NCBI RefSeq assembly: GCF_000292245.2
Contig: NZ_ALPT02000058.1
Span: 1-27,238 of the forward strand
Length of the DNA stretch: 27,238 bases
Direction: 5' to 3'
DNA from: Alkalihalobacillus alcalophilus ATCC 27647 = CGMCC 1.3604
Lineage (GTDB): Bacteria > Bacillota > Bacilli > Bacillales > Bacillaceae_D
In this document: positions 7,154-16,298 of the stretch, in pieces
Position numbering within the stretch: position 1 is the first letter of the stretch
Layout of the letters: each line of letters starts with the position of its first letter
The notes under the pieces: generated by a model
Databases searched by the model: none
Told to the model about the DNA's origin: nothing
Seen by the model: the letters and a program-made list of their open reading frames with translations, nothing else
Made by a program: the position numbers and the translations under genes

Positions 7154-9340
7154 TTAATGCATGATTCTGCGTACTGAATAAATATCTTTAATCTGCTTTA
7201 TTTTATCAACGACCTTCTGTAAGTGATCAACATTACGAATTAAGATCGTCATATGAATCGTTGCGACTTTGTTTCGATGATCGGAACGCCCTGAAACCGC
7301 ATGAATGGAAGTTCTTGACTCTGTAACTGCATGAAGCACTTCATTTAACATGCCATTACGGTCAAAACCAGTAATTTCAATATCAACATTATACGACTTT
7401 GATTGATTGACATTCCCTTCCCATTCAACCGATAAGAGTCTTGATTCAAGGTCATCACTTTGCATATTTGAACAATCGGCTCTATGAATCGATACTCCTC
7501 GTCCCTTTGTAATGTATCCTACAATTTCATCACCAGGGACCGGGTTACAGCAGCGTGATAAACGGATTAATAAATTATCGACACCTTTTACACGGACGCC
7601 GGAATTCATTTTCTTTTTAGGAGTAAAAGAAGGCACCTCAGATAGAGCTTCCGCTAATGATTGTTCTTCATTTTCTTGATCCAACTGCTTACGTAACTTT
7701 TCGGTTAATCGATTGACGATTTGTTTTGCACTAATGCCACCATAGCCAACCGCCGCAAACATATCTTCTTCCCCAGCAAAACTAAATTTATTTGCCACTT
7801 CTAAAACATTATCATGGTTTAACACATCTTTTGGTTCAAACTCAAGAGCTTTAATTTCACGCTCAATTGTTTCTTTCCCTTTAATAATATTGTCTTCTCG
7901 GCGTTCTTTTTTGAACCATTGTTTAATCTTATTTCTAGCATGGGAGGATTGAGCAATTTTAATCCAATCCTGGCTTGGACCATAGGAATGTTTAGATGTC
8001 ATCACATCGACAATATCACCCGTTTTTAGCTCATGATCCAGTGTGACCATTTTGCCGTTAACCTTGGCCCCGATACATCGATTCCCTATTTCACTGTGAA
8101 TTCGATAGGCAAAATCTAAAGGAACTGACCCACGTGGTAGCTCAATCACATCACCTTTTGGCGTAAAGACAAAGACCATATCAGAAAAAAGGTCCATTTT
8201 TAAAGATTCCATAAATTCTTGTGCATCATTTGTATCGTTCTGTGACTCAATCACATCGCGGAACCAACTGAGCTTATCTTCAAACGTATCTGATTTAGGA
8301 TCAACCGCTTTACCCTCTTTATAAGCCCAGTGAGCAGCAACCCCAAATTCCGCCACGCGGTGCATTTCCTCTGTGCGAATTTGCACTTCTAATGGATCAC
8401 CATGTGGCCCAACGACCGTTGTGTGTAAAGACTGGTACATATTTGCTTTTGGCATCGCGATATAGTCTTTAAAACGACCAGGCATCGGCTTCCATAATGT
8501 ATGGATCACTCCTAATACCGCATAACAATCCTTAATATTTTGGACAATTATCCTTACCGCAAGCAGATCATAAATTTCATTAAACTGCTTATTTTGTAAA
8601 ACCATTTTACGATAGATGCTATAAATATGCTTTGGACGACCAGAGATTTCAGCCCCAATAAAAACATCCTTCAAATCTCCATCAATTCGTTCCATCACAT
8701 CTGATAAATATTCCTCACGCTCAGCACGTTTTTTCTTCATCAAATTAACGATGCGATAATATTGCTGTGGATCTAAATAACGTAAAGCCGTGTCCTCTAG
8801 CTCCCATTTAATCGTCGAAATCCCGAGTCGATGAGCAAGCGGAGCAAAGATTTCCAATGTTTCATTAGAAGTTACTCTTTGCTTTTCAGGCGGCATATAC
8901 TTGAGCGTTCTCATATTATGCAAGCGATCGGCTAATTTGATCATAATGACACGAATGTCTTTTGCCATCGCGATCAACATTTTACGATGGTTTTCTGCCT
9001 GCTGTTCTTCTTTTGACTTATATTTAAACTTTTTCAGCTTTGTAACGCCATCGACAAGCATCGCAACTTGTCCATTAAACTCTTCTTCAATATCTTCAAT
9101 CGAGACATCTGTATCTTCAACGACATCATGAAGAAAAGCGGCAGCAACCGTATTTGGGTCAAGCTGTAACTCAATAATAATGCCGGCAACTTGTATAGGG
9201 TGTAATATATAGGGCTCACCCGATTTTCGATATTGTCCGGAATGGGCTTTTTCTGCATAGAGATAAGCCTTTTGTAAAAAAGCAACGTCCTTTTCTCCTA
9301 GATATTGACTCGCTTTTTCTAATACTTGATCTATTGTCAT
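7154..9340 (-). CDS. relA: Bifunctional (p)ppGpp synthetase/hydrolase (Rel)
   Basis: Makes and degrades the alarmone (p)ppGpp on the ribosome in the stringent response. I chose the ATG at 9340 (AGGTG seven bases upstream), giving 728 residues; an upstream TTG has no ribosome site. Order: HD hydrolase domain (about 25-180, AAAFLHDVVEDTDVS with H71-D72, KLADRLHNMRTL), synthetase domain (about 230-350, with GRPKHIYSIYRKM and MYQSLHTTV), TGS (about 385-450, DMVFVFTPKGDVIELPRGS), helical and zinc-finger regions (RCCNPVPGDEIVGY), and a C-terminal ACT domain (VDIEITGFDRNGMLNEV). The intact HD motif implies both activities. It has its own candidate promoter. Confidence 0.97.
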   Translation of the reverse strand: MTIDQVLEKASQYLGEKDVAFLQKAYLYAEKAHSGQYRKSGEPYILHPIQVAGIIIELQLDPNTVAAAFLHDVVEDTDVSIEDIEEEFNGQVAMLVDGVTKLKKFKYKSKEEQQAENHRKMLIAMAKDIRVIMIKLADRLHNMRTLKYMPPEKQRVTSNETLEIFAPLAHRLGISTIKWELEDTALRYLDPQQYYRIVNLMKKKRAEREEYLSDVMERIDGDLKDVFIGAEISGRPKHIYSIYRKMVLQNKQFNEIYDLLAVRIIVQNIKDCYAVLGVIHTLWKPMPGRFKDYIAMPKANMYQSLHTTVVGPHGDPLEVQIRTEEMHRVAEFGVAAHWAYKEGKAVDPKSDTFEDKLSWFRDVIESQNDTNDAQEFMESLKMDLFSDMVFVFTPKGDVIELPRGSVPLDFAYRIHSEIGNRCIGAKVNGKMVTLDHELKTGDIVDVMTSKHSYGPSQDWIKIAQSSHARNKIKQWFKKERREDNIIKGKETIEREIKALEFEPKDVLNHDNVLEVANKFSFAGEEDMFAAVGYGGISAKQIVNRLTEKLRKQLDQENEEQSLAEALSEVPSFTPKKKMNSGVRVKGVDNLLIRLSRCCNPVPGDEIVGYITKGRGVSIHRADCSNMQSDDLESRLLSVEWEGNVNQSKSYNVDIEITGFDRNGMLNEVLHAVTESRTSIHAVSGRSDHRNKVATIHMTILIRNVDHLQKVVDKIKQIKDIYSVRRIMH

Positions 9341-9371
9341 GGAATCACCTGTTTGATTCAATATTTCTTCT

Positions 9372-9400
9372 ATTATCTTTAAGTTTAACAGCTATGTAAA
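9372..9400 (-). promoter_or_regulatory. Candidate promoter for relA
   Basis: Minus strand: TTTACA (9400-9395), 17-base spacer, GATAAT (9377-9372); start near 9365, about 25 bases before the relA ATG. Both boxes are one mismatch from consensus. Beyond this and the apt terminator, the 9341-9657 gap shows nothing I recognise. Confidence 0.5.
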
Positions 9401-9595
9401 GAGAAAGAAAAGAATTTTGTCGGATTCCATCAAAAATGATATAAAAAGTAGATCAATTATGGTCCTGTTGGAAAAAATGAGGATAAATCAAGGGAAAAAC
9501 AGGGAATTATTTATATGGTAAGTATTTGACAGCGTTTCTCTCTTTTTTTCATACCACCAACGGCCAATTGTAATGGATGACGTTATTCAGTCAGA

Positions 9596-9639
9596 TCAAA
9601 AAACAGCCGTAGGAGTTAAACGAAACTCTAACGACTGTT
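9596..9639 (-). terminator. Terminator after apt
   Basis: Minus-strand RNA: AACAGTCGTTAGAGTT (9639-9624) pairs with AACTCCTACGGCTGTT (9617-9602) with few mismatches, followed by a U run (9602-9598). It separates recJ-apt from relA-dtd. Confidence 0.85.
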
Positions 9640-9657
9640 ATCCTTGATGTTTTATTT

Positions 9658-10176
9658 TTATTGATCGTAAGTTGTTAATGAGAAAATCTCGTAGCCATTT
9701 AAGCGCTCACGACCGTCTAAATATCCTAGTTCCACTAAGAATGCGATACCGACAACGATTCCACCTAGTTCTTCCACCATTTTAATTGTCGCTTCGATTG
9801 TTCCACCAGTTGCCAATAAGTCATCAGCGATTAAAACACGCTGTCCCTTTTTGATCGCATCGCGGTGGATCGTTAATGAGTCTTTGCCATACTCAAGGCC
9901 ATAATCAACAGAAATGACCTCTCGCGGCAACTTTCCTTTTTTACGGACGGGCACAAATCCTTTTTCTAAAGAATAAGCGATTGGACACCCGACAACGAAA
10001 CCACGAGCTTCTGGACCAATGACAATATCCGCTTCTTTATCCTTTGCATAGTTTGCCATTTCATTGATTGCGGCACGATATACTTCACCGTTTTGCATAA
10101 GTGTCGTAATATCGATAAAGCTAATTCCTTCTTTTGGGTAATCCTCAACTGTTGTTAAATGCTGTTTAAAATCCAT
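9658..10176 (-). CDS. apt: Adenine phosphoribosyltransferase
   Basis: Converts adenine and PRPP to AMP (purine salvage, cytosol). The 172 residues are the usual length. The PRPP-binding motif VLIADDLLATGGT lies at 114-126, and the conserved GPEARGF at 54-60 and VPVRKKGKLP at 75-84 fit adenine-specific enzymes. The ATG sits two bases after the recJ stop, with the ribosome site AAGGAG inside the last recJ codons, so translation is probably coupled. A strong terminator follows. Confidence 0.97.
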   Translation of the reverse strand: MDFKQHLTTVEDYPKEGISFIDITTLMQNGEVYRAAINEMANYAKDKEADIVIGPEARGFVVGCPIAYSLEKGFVPVRKKGKLPREVISVDYGLEYGKDSLTIHRDAIKKGQRVLIADDLLATGGTIEATIKMVEELGGIVVGIAFLVELGYLDGRERLNGYEIFSLTTYDQ

Positions 10177-10178
10177 TT

Positions 10179-12542
10179 TTATACCGTCTCCTTGATTGTA
10201 CTTTCGTTCGTGTTTTGTTCAAAAATTGTCGTAAACAATTGCTTTAAATGTTCAAATGAAGAATAGACAAAATCATTTTCCAGTGTCCGTTGATTTTCTT
10301 TTCTCTGGAAGGCGACTGAATCGGTTAAGCTTTTTTTCTCAGGGTTCTCCTCGATGATTAACCAACCATTTTCTTGGCGAATAAAATTTAATTCAACAAA
10401 AACTTCGACCATAAATTTAACTGATTCTTTTGACCAACCTTTATATGAAATCAGCTTCATCCCTTGCTCATTTAAATTAAACTTCTTTTGTTTTCGTAAA
10501 AAAGCATAGAACCATTTAAAAGTTTCACGATTTGGACTAGCGGAAAAAAACGAGTCCTCTTCCTGATAAAATAAACAAAAGATTTGACTTGGTCTTCCTT
10601 TATCTGCAAATAGCTGCTTAATTTCTTGTTCACTCGCCGGTAAATCTAATAAAACAACCGCTGCATTTTCAAAAGAATCAATGTGACTAAGCTGTTCACG
10701 AGTCCATATTTGTTCATTCTCTAATTTTAATTTTACCTTTGTCTCATCATTGAATGCAATCAAATATTGAGTCGGTAAAGAAATCAACTTAAGCTTGTCT
10801 TCTAGACGTAGTTTCTGGACACTTCGCCAATCAAATAATTGCCAGTCCGTAACTGCGATATCTTCAATCATAAGTTGAGGTTTGATATGTCCATTCCATT
10901 CATTAATGGAAAGTGTGCCAACTGCCGAGACTCGGTCTTGGACAGACATTTGCTCATAAACATAACCAAAATGAAAACCAATTCCATCTAATGAAGAACC
11001 GTTTTGTTTAAACTGAATCTTTAAATGATTGGCTTCACTACCGATTTTTTTCATTTCCCCGATATTTGCTTGTTGCAGCATAATTTTTGGGGTTGGATTG
11101 CTCACTCCAAATGGTGCAAGTTGTTTCATTTGTTTAATAATATCTAAAGAAATCTCATCGACACCGGCCACTAGATCCACTCGTTTAACAGGAATAAAGT
11201 CTTCTTCTGAAAGACTTTCTTTTGCCTGCACTTGTAAACGGTCCCTTAATTCAGATAAGTGTTCAAGAGAAATCGTCAATCCGGCCGCCATTGGGTGACC
11301 ACCAAAATGAGGTAAAATATCACGACTTTTTGATAGTTCCGCAAACATATCAAAACCTTCAATACTTCTGGCAGAACCTTTAGCAATTCCTTTTTCCTCA
11401 TCAATGCTTAACACAATCGTTGGTCGATAAAACTTCTCTACTAATCTTGAAGCGACAATTCCAATCACTCCAGGATTCCAGCCTTCTTTTGCGATAATCA
11501 GCACTGCATTATCTTCTGGTGGAAAGTCATTTTCAACCATTTCAATCGCTTCTTTTGCGATGGCAGAAACGATATGTTGTCGTTCCTTATTTAGCCCATC
11601 AATTTCTTCTGCTAACATTTTTGCCTCATCGCTTTTATCGGTGATAAGCAAATCGACCGCTGGATTCGCTGAGCCTAAGCGACCGGCGGCATTCATTCTT
11701 GGTCCAATCGCAAAACCGACATGATCCGCTTCTAATGTCTCTTTTTCAATTCCTGCGACTTTTTTTATCGCAATTAAGCCTGGTTTTGAACTAGATTGCA
11801 GAGCACTTAACCCTTCCATTGCTAATAAACGATTTTCGTCTACTAAAGGAACTAAATCGGCGATCGTTCCGATGACAACAATGTCCAATAATTCCTTTGG
11901 GACTCTCCCTAATAAAGCCTGGGCCACTTTAAAAGCAACACCTACTCCTGCAAGTCCCTTAAAAGGATAAGGACATCCTGGTTTTTTCGGATTAATAATT
12001 GCATAGGCATCCGGCAATTGTGGTGGGGCTTCATGGTGATCAGTCACGATAAAATCTAAACCGATTTCTTTTGCCACTGTTGCTTCATGAACAGCTGAAA
12101 TTCCGGTATCAACGGTCACGACAAGCTGAAACCCTGCTTCCTTCGCCTTTCGTAAAGCCGGTTCGTTCGGTCCATAGCCTTCTGTAAAACGATTAGGAAT
12201 ATAATAGTCAAACTTAGCTCCGAGCATTTGTAACGTATAAACCATTACAGCGGTACTACTTACACCATCTGCATCATAATCACCAAATATGAGAATATTT
12301 TCCTTTTTTTCGATCGCTTGATGGATTCTTTCAACAACTCTATCCATCCCATCTAAAGAAAATGGATCATGATATTTGATTTGATTTTTATTTAAAAAGG
12401 TAGAGGCCACTTCTGGGGTCGTTAACCCGCGATTAATTAAGAGTTTAGCGACTAAAGGAGCGATGTCGAGCTCTTTGATTAATTGCTCAACGACCTCTTC
12501 TTTTTGCTCTTCTATTTTCCATCTTGCCTTTGGATTCAACAT
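10179..12542 (-). CDS. recJ: Single-stranded-DNA exonuclease RecJ
   Basis: 5'-to-3' exonuclease on single-stranded DNA, used in recombination and repair. I chose the ATG at 12542 (GAGGGG about ten bases upstream), giving 787 residues; a longer in-frame extension has no ribosome site. Metal-binding motifs: FGDYDADGVSST (86-97), VVTVDTGISA (141-150), IVTDHHEAP (165-173), then RMNAAGRLG and the DHHA1 motif GGHPMAAGLT. The protein exceeds E. coli RecJ (about 580) by a C-terminal extension of about 200 residues, which is normal in Bacillus. It is preceded by a good promoter and read with apt. Confidence 0.96.
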   Translation of the reverse strand: MLNPKARWKIEEQKEEVVEQLIKELDIAPLVAKLLINRGLTTPEVASTFLNKNQIKYHDPFSLDGMDRVVERIHQAIEKKENILIFGDYDADGVSSTAVMVYTLQMLGAKFDYYIPNRFTEGYGPNEPALRKAKEAGFQLVVTVDTGISAVHEATVAKEIGLDFIVTDHHEAPPQLPDAYAIINPKKPGCPYPFKGLAGVGVAFKVAQALLGRVPKELLDIVVIGTIADLVPLVDENRLLAMEGLSALQSSSKPGLIAIKKVAGIEKETLEADHVGFAIGPRMNAAGRLGSANPAVDLLITDKSDEAKMLAEEIDGLNKERQHIVSAIAKEAIEMVENDFPPEDNAVLIIAKEGWNPGVIGIVASRLVEKFYRPTIVLSIDEEKGIAKGSARSIEGFDMFAELSKSRDILPHFGGHPMAAGLTISLEHLSELRDRLQVQAKESLSEEDFIPVKRVDLVAGVDEISLDIIKQMKQLAPFGVSNPTPKIMLQQANIGEMKKIGSEANHLKIQFKQNGSSLDGIGFHFGYVYEQMSVQDRVSAVGTLSINEWNGHIKPQLMIEDIAVTDWQLFDWRSVQKLRLEDKLKLISLPTQYLIAFNDETKVKLKLENEQIWTREQLSHIDSFENAAVVLLDLPASEQEIKQLFADKGRPSQIFCLFYQEEDSFFSASPNRETFKWFYAFLRKQKKFNLNEQGMKLISYKGWSKESVKFMVEVFVELNFIRQENGWLIIEENPEKKSLTDSVAFQRKENQRTLENDFVYSSFEHLKQLFTTIFEQNTNESTIKETV

Positions 12543-12567
12543 ATAAAAAACACCCCTCGACCTACCT

Positions 12568-12596
12568 ATTATACAGGAGAGGTCAAAGGGTGACAA
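12568..12596 (-). promoter_or_regulatory. Promoter for recJ-apt
   Basis: Minus strand: TTGTCA (12596-12591), exactly 17 bases, then a perfect TATAAT (12573-12568). The start near 12561 leaves a leader of about 19 bases with the recJ ribosome site. The -35 lies 15 bases after the stop of the LapA-domain gene. Confidence 0.75.
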
Positions 12597-12610
12597 CGAA
12601 GATATGAAAC

Positions 12611-12922
12611 TTATTTACCTTCTATACTTCCGGATTCTCGTTTTATTTGCGAATCACTCGTTTTAGTTTCTTCGGTCTTATTTGTTAAATTCTGTTGTTT
12701 CAACCGTTTAATTTCTGCTTGGAGCCGATAAATCTTCACCATACCTAATGCTCCAACAATTACCGCTCCCATTAAAACCGAGCCTAAAATGATAAGAACT
12801 AACGGCCAATACGCTTCCCCAAATAAATAATTAACACGAACAGCCTCTACATTAATAACCGCAAAAATCGAAATAATAAGTGCTACAACGAGCCCAACAA
12901 TAATTCCCCATTGACCTTTCAT
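12611..12922 (-). CDS. LapA-domain (DUF1049) membrane protein, YrvD-like
   Basis: 103 residues: two hydrophobic helices (about 7-27 and 38-62) joined by a short loop with VNYLFGEAYWPL, then a basic heptad-like helix (63-78, MVKIYRLQAEIKRLKQQ) and a polar charged tail. This is the layout of LapA/DUF1049 proteins; in Gram-negatives LapA helps lipopolysaccharide assembly, but its role in Bacillus is not established. Position before recJ matches B. subtilis yrvD. The ribosome site AAGGTGA lies four bases before the ATG. No terminator follows, so some read-through into recJ is possible. Confidence 0.85.
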   Translation of the reverse strand: MKGQWGIIVGLVVALIISIFAVINVEAVRVNYLFGEAYWPLVLIILGSVLMGAVIVGALGMVKIYRLQAEIKRLKQQNLTNKTEETKTSDSQIKRESGSIEGK

Positions 12923-13105
12923 CTGTTCACCTTCTTTAACAGTAGTTTTACATCTTCACTCAACTTTCGCAGCGTATGATTGACCCTTAACCGTTGATAG
13001 AGATTGACTTTAAGGCGATACAAGACTCAAATTGACTTTACATGAACGGTTCAAACGTTGACAGTCTGAACACATCTCTTGTTCACTAAAATTAAGTGCT
13101 TCGGC

Positions 13106-13230
13106 TGTCGCTACCAAAACCATACTCCGCGTCCTGCGGGAACCTGGCGAGCCTCCTCGGCAAGCCTTGCGGGGTCTCGCTCCACGGTTTATTCCCGCGG
13201 GAGTCTCCGTATGGTTTTGTCCGCTAAGTG
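13106..13230 (-). repeat. Structured Bacillaceae intergenic repeat, copy A (inverted)
   Basis: Read on the minus strand this matches copy B at 13551-13694 over most of its length: GGAGACTCCCGC, GGAATAAACCGT, GAGACCCCGCAAG, GAGGAGGCTC and GACGCGGAG recur in the same order. The outer arms AAAACCATAC (13116-13125) and GTATGGTTTT (13209-13218) pair perfectly over 10 bp, although their sequence differs from copy B. Similar GGAGACTCC...GAGGAGGCTC elements are, from memory, common in Bacillaceae intergenic DNA; I know no established function. Confidence 0.85.
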
Positions 13231-13550
13231 TAGGGGAGATGCTCGATGATATGGCCATTCTCAATCAGCTATTTCTAACGCAGAAGAACCTCCTTCTTCA
13301 CTTTGTTAGTTATGGAAAAAATAGGTAGTTTCTACCTGTTTTCTTCCTAAGTCTGCAGGAATGAAAAGATAGGATTCAAATCGAAACCAGCTCGATCATC
13401 TAGCTTACGTACAGAGCGTCCACACTGATTTGTTTACAACTGTAACGGAATGAGTCATGGAAGGAGAAAAATCATTCTCAAGCTCATGTACGTTGAAGTA
13501 ATGACTGTTTTTTTATTCAATGAGAAAACCGAACCTAGATTCGATTCCAT

Positions 13551-13694
13551 TATCTAGCGGACAAACAGACACGGAGACTCCCGCAGGAATAAACCGTCCA
13601 ATGAGACCCCGCAAGCGTGAAACGCTGAGGAGGCTCATGAGGTTCTCGGCAAGGACGCGGAGTGTCTGTTTGGGAGCGACCGCCGGAGGGCCTA
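13551..13694 (+). repeat. Structured Bacillaceae intergenic repeat, copy B
   Basis: Second copy, opposite orientation, about 320 bp from copy A. Outer arms AAACAGACAC (13563-13572) and GTGTCTGTTT (13662-13671) pair perfectly. The inner stem ATGAG/CTCAT corresponds to GCGAG/CTCGC in copy A, and the small hairpin AGCG-TGAAA-CGCT to GGC-TT-GCC. Sequence changes but pairing stays, which argues for a conserved fold. Translation in either direction gives only repeat-derived peptides without ribosome sites. Confidence 0.85.
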
Positions 13695-13928
13695 TTATTT
13701 TTTTCTTGATGCACAGTTTATCCGTTTGGTGTGATAGTGCGTTCTCGCTTTTCAAACGTGTCAAGGGTATTTGTTTAAGAGCTTCCCTTTCGCTCTGCCA
13801 ACTAGTTGAACGGATCTTCCCGATGCGAAAGTTGAGTTATTTACTATAACCATTTGGTTGATTTCCTATTTAAACTTTCCCTAAAAGGCTGTGAATTAAA
13901 CTCTTTGCTTTGTTTCTAGTTCCACTAT

Positions 13929-13967
13929 CAAAAAAAGAGACTACAACATGTTGCTATAGTCTCTCTC
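13929..13967 (-). terminator. Terminator after secD-secF
   Basis: Minus-strand RNA: AGAGACTA pairs with TAGTCTCT, with a further CAACATGTTG palindrome inside, then a run of seven U. It begins seven bases after the secF stop. Confidence 0.9.
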
Positions 13968-13973
13968 ATTTTT

Positions 13974-14918
13974 TTATGGTGTTGGCTCTAGTTCTTCTTT
14001 TCTTTTTGGTTTATTTTTCTTATTTTTTAACGACTTGGTTTTCCAAACAACCCAAAGCTGTGCCGCTAAGAACATTGAAGAATACGTCCCGGCAATTAAC
14101 CCAATCACAAGGGCAAAAGCAAAGGAGCGAATCGCTTCTCCACCAAAAACCATAATCGCCACTGCCGCAAACGCAACCGTTAAAGCTGTGTTAATCGAAC
14201 GGGCTAATGTTTGAATAATACTTTTGTTCACAATATCTGAAAGATCATCAAATCCTTTTACCCGCTTCGCATACTTCACATTTTCTCGAATGCGATCAAA
14301 CGTAACAATCGTATCATTAATGGAATACCCAACGACCGTCAAAATCGCGGCAATAAACGGTATGTTAATCTCAATTTGAAATAAGCTAAACACCATTAAC
14401 ACAAATAAAGCATCATGTATTAAGCCGACGATGGCCGCAACTCCAAAGAGGAATTCAAAACGAATGGCCACATAAATCGTGATTCCAATAGCTGCAAGAA
14501 TGACAGAAATCACCGCATTTCGAGCAAGCTCTTGGCCAACCATTGGTGAAACGGTACTAACATTCGGTTCCGCTCCGTACACTTCAGAAAAATGGCTTTG
14601 AATTTGAGCTATCTGATCATTTGGCAATTCAACGGTAAACCTTGCATTCGCAATCTCATTGTTATCCCCAGCTAAAACAATATCATCCGGGATTAAGCTT
14701 TCATCAATACTAGCAAATTCTTCGCTAATTTCCTCTGCTGTGAGTGAATCTTGACTTAAGACTTCTACTCGTGAACCACTTTGAAAATCAATCCCTAAAT
14801 TAAATCCAGCTGTAAATAACAGAATCACACCTAATATGGATAAAATTCCCGAGAAAAGGAAGAACTTATTCCGATGCTTAACAAAATCGATATTCAGATT
14901 CTGTGTATTAAAGTTCAT
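13974..14918 (-). CDS. secF: Protein translocase subunit SecF
   Basis: Partner of SecD in the membrane; uses ion motive force to help pull preproteins from the SecYEG channel. The 314 residues show an N-terminal membrane helix (about 18-38), the SecF motif GIDFQSGSRVEV (44-55), an extracytoplasmic domain, five C-terminal helices with GYSINDTIVTFDRIREN (about 197-213), and a basic KKNKPKRKEE tail. In B. subtilis SecD and SecF are one fused protein; here SecF has its own ATG with a strong AAAGGAGG nine bases upstream, inside secD. The overlap is 11 bp and in a different frame. Confidence 0.95.
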   Translation of the reverse strand: MNFNTQNLNIDFVKHRNKFFLFSGILSILGVILLFTAGFNLGIDFQSGSRVEVLSQDSLTAEEISEEFASIDESLIPDDIVLAGDNNEIANARFTVELPNDQIAQIQSHFSEVYGAEPNVSTVSPMVGQELARNAVISVILAAIGITIYVAIRFEFLFGVAAIVGLIHDALFVLMVFSLFQIEINIPFIAAILTVVGYSINDTIVTFDRIRENVKYAKRVKGFDDLSDIVNKSIIQTLARSINTALTVAFAAVAIMVFGGEAIRSFAFALVIGLIAGTYSSMFLAAQLWVVWKTKSLKNKKNKPKRKEELEPTP

Positions 14919-16209
14919 CGATCTGATCCTCCTTTACTCCAAATAGCCAGTACTTCTTATTAAGAGCTTTACTATTAACCCATAAACCTAACATTAACCT
15001 TGCCCCATAAACAGCGGTGACAAAACTAACTAAAATACCAACAATTAACATAACTGCAAATCCTTGTACCGAACTTGTCCCATATACAAACATCACACCT
15101 GCCGCAAGTAAAGTCGTTAAGTTGGCATCTAAAATCGTTGTAAAAGCACGTTTACTACCTGCTTTGTAAGCGGACATAATCGATTTTCCGGCACGAATTT
15201 CTTCTTTAATTCGCTCGTATGTAAGAATATTGGCATCAACAGCCATACCAACACCAAGTATTAACGCGGCTATCCCTGGTAACGTCAGAACCGCATTCAT
15301 TAAATTAAATACTAATAAAACAAGATAAATGTAAGCCGTCAAAGTAATGGCAGCAATCACACCCATAAAACGATAATAAACAATCATATAAATTAAAATT
15401 AACGCTACTCCAATAAATCCAGCGTATATCGTTTTTTCCATCGCTTGCTCACCTAGTGAAGCTCCAACAGAGTTCGAATAAATCTCTGTTAAACTAACAG
15501 GGAGTGAACCAGCATTAAGAAGTTCAGAAAGATTTTGTGCTTCATCTAGTGAAAATGTACCTTCAATTTGCACGGTAGTTGTTCTAAATTCCTCACCTAC
15601 AGTTGCTGCCGAAAGAAATTTAGGCTCCTCTTTCATCGCTTCTCCATAATATGAATCGCCTTCTTCAAAGTCTAACCATATAACCATTAAGTTTTCGCCT
15701 AACGGTTTAGAAGCAATCTCTCTCGTCACATCACCGAAGAAATTTCCATCGCGTAGTGTAATTTGAACAACTGGAGAACCCGTTCTTTCACTAAAGCCAA
15801 CACTTGCTCCATTTTGTGCCAAATCGGCTCCATCCAATAAAATATTGTCATCGACATCACGGATAGTTAGTACCGCTTCAGTTGAGAGCATTTCCCTTGC
15901 TTGTTGCTGATTCTCAACCCCTGCTAATTGCACCCTAATACGGTTATCGCCTTCTATTTGAATATTAGGCTCAGATACACCAATGACATTTATCCGTTGA
16001 TTTAGCGCAGCAACTGTAGCCGTCAACGCCTCGTGATTAATAACATCCCCTTCATTAGCTGGTTCCACTTCATATAAAATTTCGAAACCACCTTGAAGGT
16101 CTAGTCCTAGCTTTACATCCTTAGTGATGTCCATAACTGTTGTACTAATTAACACAGCTATCGCAGCAAGTATAAGGAAAAAAGCGACTATTCGACCCTT
16201 TTTGACCAT
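14908..16209 (-). CDS. secD: Protein translocase subunit SecD
   Basis: 433 residues: N-terminal membrane helix (about 8-27), KLGLDLQGGFEILYE (33-47), the large outer P1 domain (ALTATVAALNQRINVIGVSEPNI), then five C-terminal helices with GMAVDANILTYERIKEE carrying conserved Asp and Glu. Together with SecF it supports late, ATP-independent steps of protein export. The ribosome site is GGGAGG about nine bases before the ATG. Its stop codon overlaps the secF start region. Upstream lie two 131-bp direct repeats rather than a clear promoter, so the promoter position is uncertain. Confidence 0.96.
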   Translation of the reverse strand: MVKKGRIVAFFLILAAIAVLISTTVMDITKDVKLGLDLQGGFEILYEVEPANEGDVINHEALTATVAALNQRINVIGVSEPNIQIEGDNRIRVQLAGVENQQQAREMLSTEAVLTIRDVDDNILLDGADLAQNGASVGFSERTGSPVVQITLRDGNFFGDVTREIASKPLGENLMVIWLDFEEGDSYYGEAMKEEPKFLSAATVGEEFRTTTVQIEGTFSLDEAQNLSELLNAGSLPVSLTEIYSNSVGASLGEQAMEKTIYAGFIGVALILIYMIVYYRFMGVIAAITLTAYIYLVLLVFNLMNAVLTLPGIAALILGVGMAVDANILTYERIKEEIRAGKSIMSAYKAGSKRAFTTILDANLTTLLAAGVMFVYGTSSVQGFAVMLIVGILVSFVTAVYGARLMLGLWVNSKALNKKYWLFGVKEDQIDEL

Positions 16210-16298
16210 CTCTCTCTTTTACCTCCCTTTATCAAAAAAACAAACTTCCAAATTCTTCTGATACACTTTTCTACAATAATACCACACAACCCAAAGAT

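Larger units (their letters stand above)
12923..13928. other. 1-kb gene-free region with two structured repeats
   Basis: No credible gene: frames of 80-110 codons here translate the repeats or lack ribosome sites. In B. subtilis this position (between secDF and yrvD) holds yrvC, which is absent. It contains two inverted copies of a structured repeat (13106-13230 and 13551-13694, separate entries) and a small 6-bp-arm hairpin (13323-13337, AGGTAG/CTACCT) with a U-rich run on the minus strand that might end transcripts. Nothing else recognised between 13231 and 13550 or after 13695. Confidence 0.7.

Noticed and set aside
9526..9531. Plus-strand TTGACA as a promoter
   Set aside because: No good -10 box at the right distance and no plus-strand gene follows.
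13010..13849. Three open frames of 80-110 codons in the secF-yrvD gap
   Set aside because: They translate the structured repeats (the same TETPAGINR-like peptide appears in both), lack ribosome sites and show no family similarity.
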